Assembly (NCBI GenBank): GCA_964387775.1
Contig: CAYLZO010000233.1
Span: forward strand, 1 to 8,193
Origin: CAYLZO01 sp964387775
GTDB taxonomy: Bacteria; Chloroflexota; Anaerolineae; JAAYZQ01
Length of the DNA: 8,193 nucleotides
Direction: 5' to 3'
The stretch's first letter is position 1; the number at the start of each line of letters is the position of its first letter. The position numbers and the translations under genes were made by a program. A model generated the notes under the pieces. That model made no database searches and was not told the DNA's origin. It saw nothing but the letters and a program-made list of their open reading frames with translations. Below are positions 5,343 to 8,193 of this stretch, one piece after another.

Positions 5343-6209
5343 CTAGACCCAACCCCGCCGCACCTTGCGCTTGCGGGGTGGCGGCGAGCCGTGGGCCCGC
5401 TCGATGACCTGGTCGTAGAGCTCGGTGAACTCGGGCAGGTCCTCGTCGCGAAAGACGCCGCGCACGATCTGCTCGGGCGCTACCCCGTCGCCGAGCTTTT
5501 CCGCCGCCGCTCGCGGCAGGCTGTTCTCCTTCAACAGGCGCATCATGGCGATGGGCGACTTGATCTTGTTCGCCCGGCCAAAGGTGGTGTGGCAGTAGCT
5601 CACCGCCTCGACCACCGAGAACCCCTTCTTGTCCACGGCCCGCTGGATCAGGCGGTCCAGCTCGGTGACGTGATAGACCGTGCTGCGGGCCACAAAGGAG
5701 GCGCCGGCGGCCACGGCCAGGTCGGTGATGGGAAAGGCCGGCTCGATGTGGCCGTAGGGCGCCGTCGAGGAGAATCGATCCAGCGGCGTCGTCGGCGACG
5801 ACTGGCCGCCCGTCATGCCATAGATGTTGTTGTTGACCACGATGGCCGTCATGTCGATGTTGCGCCGGGCGGCGTGGATAAAGTGGTTGCCGCCGATGGC
5901 CAGCGCGTCGCCGTCGCCCATGACGACGATGACCTCCATCTCGGGCCGGGCCAGCTTCAGGCCGGTGGCAAAGGCCAGCGCCCGGCCGTGGGTGGTGTGC
6001 ATCGTGTTGAAATCCATATAGACCGGCATCCGCCCGGTGCAGCCGATGCCCGAGATAATCGCCACGTCGTCCTGGTTCAGCGCCAGATCTTGCACGGCGC
6101 GCATGATGCTGCCCATGACAATGCCGATGCCACAGCCCGCACACCACAGGTGCGGAAAGCGCTTGTGATGGCGCAGATATTCGTACGTCCCCTGATCGTG
6201 TCGTTCCAT
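5343..6209 (-). CDS. korB: 2-oxoacid:ferredoxin oxidoreductase, beta subunit (thiamine-diphosphate binding)
   Basis: Catalytic beta subunit that binds thiamine diphosphate, Mg and a [4Fe-4S] cluster and oxidatively decarboxylates a 2-oxoacid, most likely 2-oxoglutarate. In the 288-residue protein: WCAGCG (22-27), GIGCTGRMPVYMDFNTMHTT (54-73), the diphosphate motif GDGDALAIGGNH (98-109) and NNNIYGMTGGQSSPTT (126-141). Cys23, Cys26, Cys57 and Cys206 have nearly the spacing of the four cluster ligands known in archaeal 2-oxoacid:ferredoxin oxidoreductase beta subunits. I choose the ATG at 6209 because GGAG precedes it by 6 nt and the protein then begins shortly before the first Cys motif; an in-frame ATG at 6281 would read through the hairpin repeat at 6231-6290 and add 24 unconserved residues. 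It follows korA by 93 bp. The C-terminus has a basic tail (PPPRKRKVRR). Confidence 0.95.
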   Translation of the reverse strand: MERHDQGTYEYLRHHKRFPHLWCAGCGIGIVMGSIMRAVQDLALNQDDVAIISGIGCTGRMPVYMDFNTMHTTHGRALAFATGLKLARPEMEVIVVMGDGDALAIGGNHFIHAARRNIDMTAIVVNNNIYGMTGGQSSPTTPLDRFSSTAPYGHIEPAFPITDLAVAAGASFVARSTVYHVTELDRLIQRAVDKKGFSVVEAVSYCHTTFGRANKIKSPIAMMRLLKENSLPRAAAEKLGDGVAPEQIVRGVFRDEDLPEFTELYDQVIERAHGSPPPRKRKVRRGWV

Positions 6210-6230
6210 ACCAATCTCCAAATCGGAATC

Positions 6231-6290
6231 GGACACGGATTCCACGGATGCCACGGATAAAAATCCGTTAGATCCGTGCAATCCGTGTCC
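6231..6290. repeat. 60-bp nested hairpin between korA and korB
   Basis: Arms GGACACGGATTCCACGGAT (6231-6249) and ATCCGTGCAATCCGTGTCC (6272-6290) are complementary at 18 of 19 positions, and the loop contains a further pair ACGGAT (6253-6258) / ATCCGT (6263-6268). The ACGGAT word recurs tandemly inside each arm. It fills most of the korA-korB gap, ending 21 bp before the korB ATG. In the operon direction the T-run lies before the hairpin rather than after it, so it is not a terminator of korA; on the opposite strand it is followed by A6. The outer word GGACAC(G/A)GATT is shared with the element at 8047-8183. Confidence 0.85.
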
Positions 6291-6302
6291 AAAAAACCTT
6301 GT

Positions 6303-7511
6303 TCATCGTCGAGTCGGCGCGGGCCGTCGAGCGGCCTGGGGCGCGCGCATGGCGTCGACGATCTGGTCGGGGGTGACGATCTGGCCGTCGGCGCGACCCA
6401 CGCGCAGGACCTTCTGGCGGCCGACGATGCGCTCCACCTCCAAAGCCATCTGGCCCAGGTTCATCTCGGCGACGATGACGCGCTGCACGTGCTCCGCCGC
6501 CCCCTCGACCGCCTCCTCGGGGAAGGGCCACAGGGTCTTGAGCCGCAGCAGGCCCACCTTGCGCCCGTAGCGCGCCCGCGCGATCTTGATCGCCTGCCGC
6601 GCCGAGCGGGCCGTCGAGCCGTAGGCGATGACCAGCACTCGGGCGTCTTCCACACCGTCCTCGTCCCAGAGACAAATCTCGTCGCGGTGGCGGTCGATCT
6701 TGCGAAAGATCCGCTCCAGCCAGCGCTGGACCTCGTCCAGGCGGCTGGTGGGAAAACCCCGGGGGTCGTGGATCAGGCCGGTGATGTGATAGCGATAGCC
6801 CTCGCCAAAGGGCGCCAACGGCGGCACGTCCGACGGCGAGTTGCCAAAGGGCTCGTACCACTCGGGCGGCACGGTGGGCATCTCGCGGTTGACGATTTCG
6901 ACCGGCGGCTCGGCGCCCTCCGCCACGCGCTCGATCCGGGGCAAGGCCACCTTCTCGCGCATGTGGCCCACCACCTCGTCCATCATGACAAAGACCGGCG
7001 TGCGGAACTTTTCGGCAAAGTTAAAGGCCTTGACCGTCAGGTCAAAGGATTCGCGCACCGACGCCGGGGCCAGAGCGATGATGGGATGGTCGCCGTGGGT
7101 GCCCCAGCGGGCCTGCATCACGTCGCCCTGGGCCGGGTTGGTGGGCAGCCCGGTGCTGGGACCGGCCCGCATGACGTTGACCACGACGCACGGGATCTCG
7201 GCCGTGGCGGCGTAGCCAATGTTCTCCTGCATCAGCGAAAAGCCGGGGCCGCTGGTGGCCGTCATCGCCTTCAGCCCGCCCACCGACGCGCCGATGACGG
7301 CCGCGATGCTGGCGATCTCGTCCTCCATCTGGATGAACTTGCCGCCCAGCTTGGGCAGCTCGCGGGCCATGACCTCGGCGATCTCGGTGGAGGGCGTGAT
7401 GGGATAACCGGCAAAGAATCGGCAGCCGGCCGCCAGGGCGCCCAGGGCCGCCGCCCGGTTGCCCTGGGTGAACTCGACCTTTGCTTTTCGATCCTTGGAT
7501 TCTGGGCTCAC
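6303..7511 (-). CDS. korA: 2-oxoacid:ferredoxin oxidoreductase, alpha subunit
   Basis: Alpha subunit of the oxoacid:ferredoxin oxidoreductase, carrying the pyrimidine-binding domain of the thiamine-diphosphate site and the substrate pocket. The 402-residue product shows TQGNRAAALGALAAG (15-29), FFAGYPITPSTEI (32-44), QMEDEIASI (61-69), MTATSGPGFSLMQE (83-96), RAGPSTGLPTNPAQGD (115-130), then a linker and a C-terminal transketolase-like domain (VLVIAYGSTARSA, LLRLKTLWPFP, VIVAEMNLGQM). This pattern is characteristic of KorA/OorA. I set the start at the GTG at 7511, which overlaps the korD stop (GTGA, 4-nt overlap) and has GGGGAGG a few bases upstream; the frame is open further upstream but that part only mirrors korD in another frame. 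Overlap implies translational coupling with korD. The length is slightly above the usual ~375-390 owing to the linker and tail. Confidence 0.95.
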   Translation of the reverse strand: MSPESKDRKAKVEFTQGNRAAALGALAAGCRFFAGYPITPSTEIAEVMARELPKLGGKFIQMEDEIASIAAVIGASVGGLKAMTATSGPGFSLMQENIGYAATAEIPCVVVNVMRAGPSTGLPTNPAQGDVMQARWGTHGDHPIIALAPASVRESFDLTVKAFNFAEKFRTPVFVMMDEVVGHMREKVALPRIERVAEGAEPPVEIVNREMPTVPPEWYEPFGNSPSDVPPLAPFGEGYRYHITGLIHDPRGFPTSRLDEVQRWLERIFRKIDRHRDEICLWDEDGVEDARVLVIAYGSTARSARQAIKIARARYGRKVGLLRLKTLWPFPEEAVEGAAEHVQRVIVAEMNLGQMALEVERIVGRQKVLRVGRADGQIVTPDQIVDAMRAPQAARRPAPTRR

Positions 7512-7849
7512 AGGTCCTCCCCGGCAGGCAAAGCGCCCTTTTCGGCCAGGCCGGTCAGCTCCTCCAGCTCCTCGACCTCCTCCGGCTCCAGCCGGCGGAC
7601 GGTGATGGCCAGGTCGGGGCAGTGGCTGTCGCACCAGTGGCAGGCCGTGCACAGCTCCGGGTGGGCGACCACCGGCCGGCCCAGGCCGTTGGCTTCGAAC
7701 ACACCCTGGGGGCAGAACTCGATGCAGATGCCGCAGCCCTTGCACCACGTGCCAAAGAGGGTGACGTGGCCCCGGGGCCGGGAGGGACGGGCCTTTTTCT
7801 CCTCAGAAACTTCAACGGCGGATTGCTCCACCGTTTCTTCCGTAGACAT
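7508..7849 (-). CDS. korD: 2-oxoacid:ferredoxin oxidoreductase, delta (2x[4Fe-4S] ferredoxin) subunit
   Basis: Ferredoxin-like electron-transfer subunit, expected to carry electrons from the beta-subunit cluster to free ferredoxin. In 113 residues there are two complete cluster motifs: CKGCGICIEFCP (Cys36, 39, 42, 46) and CTACHWCDSHCP (Cys67, 70, 73, 77). In this fold the fourth Cys of each motif pairs with the other cluster. The first ~30 residues and the last ~28 are acidic extensions (for example EPEEVEELEE), making it longer than a minimal ferredoxin of ~60-80 residues. The start is very well supported: AGGAGGTT (minus strand, 7857-7864) lies 7 nt before the ATG. It is the first gene of the operon, giving the order D-A-B-C as in the Helicobacter oorDABC operon, and overlaps korA by 4 nt. 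Confidence 0.95.
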   Translation of the reverse strand: MSTEETVEQSAVEVSEEKKARPSRPRGHVTLFGTWCKGCGICIEFCPQGVFEANGLGRPVVAHPELCTACHWCDSHCPDLAITVRRLEPEEVEELEELTGLAEKGALPAGEDL

Positions 7850-7908
7850 AGTCTAGAACCTCCTGACGACCAGCGGGCGCATCATTTTGCAGCCCGGTTC
7901 TCGCGCCT

Positions 7909-7936
7909 ATTGTACCACCAGTCACAGACGTGTCAA
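7909..7936 (-). promoter_or_regulatory. Predicted promoter of the korDABC operon
   Basis: On the minus strand a perfect TTGACA (7931-7936) is followed after 16 bp by TACAAT (7909-7914), with an extended -10 TG one base before it (TGGTACAAT). Transcription should start near 7902, leaving a leader of about 50 nt before korD. No clear operator or riboswitch is seen in that leader. Confidence 0.7.
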
Positions 7937-7975
7937 GATCGAAGCACGACATCGCATCGGACGCCGGGCTGGGAA

Positions 7976-8005
7976 TTGGCCCTTACGGTCCCTCTGTGGT
8001 ATAAT
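7976..8005 (+). promoter_or_regulatory. Predicted rightward promoter without an evident gene
   Basis: TTGGCC (7976-7981) and a perfect TATAAT (8000-8005) are 18 bp apart, with TG before the -10 (TGTGGTATAAT has TG at 7995-7996 or 7997-7998). The start site would fall near 8011-8013, almost on the ATG at 8012 of a 15-codon frame, and transcription would run into the palindrome at 8047-8183. Its target is probably outside the window, or lost. Confidence 0.45.
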
Positions 8006-8046
8006 CTACATATGCACCAAAGAAATTCTAATATAATGCTGGAGTC

Positions 8047-8183
8047 TGGCGAATTTTGAGCGGTAAGGATCAAGGACACAGATTCACACAGATTTTCACA
8101 GATTGTCTAGCCGAGCCTTGGACCAAATCTGTGTTCATCTGTGAAAATCTGTGTCCGCCAATGAGCACGGTCAGAATTCGCCA
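8047..8183. repeat. 137-bp imperfect palindromic element with matched outer and inner arms
   Basis: Outer arms TGGCGAATTTTGA (8047-8059) and TCAGAATTCGCCA (8171-8183) are complementary at 12 of 13 positions. Inner arms GGACACAGATT (8074-8084) and AATCTGTGTCC (8146-8156) are perfectly complementary. The spacers between outer and inner arms are 14 nt on both sides but mostly unmatched. Further CACAGAT words in each half allow alternative pairing. The rest of 7850-8193, apart from the promoters, shows no gene. It has the shape of a small non-autonomous element (MITE- or REPIN-like), but no transposase or clear target duplication is visible. Confidence 0.7.
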
Positions 8184-8193
8184 ATATCCAATA

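Noticed and set aside
5331..6260. Plus-strand open frame of 309 codons opposite korB
   Set aside because: His/Asp/Gly-rich antisense translation of korB without recognisable motifs or a credible ribosome site; its start lies in the hairpin repeat.
6210..6281. N-terminal extension of korB by 24 residues from an upstream ATG
   Set aside because: The extension is simply the translated hairpin repeat, and a better ribosome site (GGAG, 6 nt) precedes the ATG at 6209.
6231..6300. Intrinsic terminator after korA
   Set aside because: The T-run lies upstream of the hairpin in the transcribed direction, and korB downstream belongs to the same enzyme complex.
7512..7748. Upstream extension of korA by 79 residues
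   Set aside because: It lies fully within korD in another frame and has an Arg/Gly/Pro-rich antisense-like composition; the GTG with overlapping GTGA and a Shine-Dalgarno is far better.
6276..7856. A 526-codon plus-strand open frame opposite korA and korD
   Set aside because: It is a frame left open by high GC3 on the complement of korA/korD; its residues have no domain signature, whereas the minus-strand frames show clear cluster and thiamine-site motifs.
8012..8059. A real 15-codon gene
   Set aside because: No ribosome site, no recognisable peptide, and the end coincides with a repeat; kept only as a low-interest observation.

Overview
This is an 8.2 kb, visibly GC-rich bacterial window with seven complete or essentially complete protein genes plus one Uma2-type accessory gene. 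No rRNA, tRNA, CRISPR array, transposase or phage gene is seen. Gene content (type 2 isopentenyl-diphosphate isomerase next to a geranylgeranyl-diphosphate synthase, a Uma2/DUF820 protein, a korDABC oxoacid:ferredoxin oxidoreductase operon) and many short palindromic repeats fit a Chloroflexota genome, probably of the Anaerolineae type. That taxonomic reading is inference from gene style, not from a marker gene.

Layout. Left (1-2135, + strand): a tandem short repeat runs straight into fni (IDI-2), followed 12 bp later by a polyprenyl (probably GGPP) synthase. The pair would balance IPP/DMAPP and build C20 prenyl chains. Centre (2137-3771, - strand): a CCA-adding tRNA nucleotidyltransferase with an HD domain converges on the prenyl synthase with one base between the stop codons. 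Its coding sequence carries three separate in-frame tracts of short repetitive DNA. A 129-bp divergent intergenic region (3772-3900) holds a promoter for the CCA gene and a textbook sigma-70 promoter (TTGACA-N17-TATAAT) for a Uma2 family nuclease-fold protein (3901-4593, +).

Right (4620-7849, - strand): a four-gene operon read right to left in the order ferredoxin subunit (korD), alpha (korA), beta (korB), gamma (korC). The first two genes overlap by 4 nt. The korA-korB and korB-korC junctions each contain a long hairpin-forming repeat from a different family. A good promoter and a strong Shine-Dalgarno precede korD. Together the subunits should make a CoA- and thiamine-diphosphate-dependent 2-oxoacid (most likely 2-oxoglutarate):ferredoxin oxidoreductase. 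The last ~340 bp (7850-8193) hold the divergent promoters and a 137-bp imperfect palindrome, with no convincing gene.

The genes are ordinary housekeeping and central-metabolism genes, and I do not see a new multi-gene system. What stands out is the density of short repeats (at least five kinds at seven places) and that three of them lie in frame inside an essential-type tRNA-processing gene, comparable in principle to the protein-coding palindromic elements known from Rickettsia.
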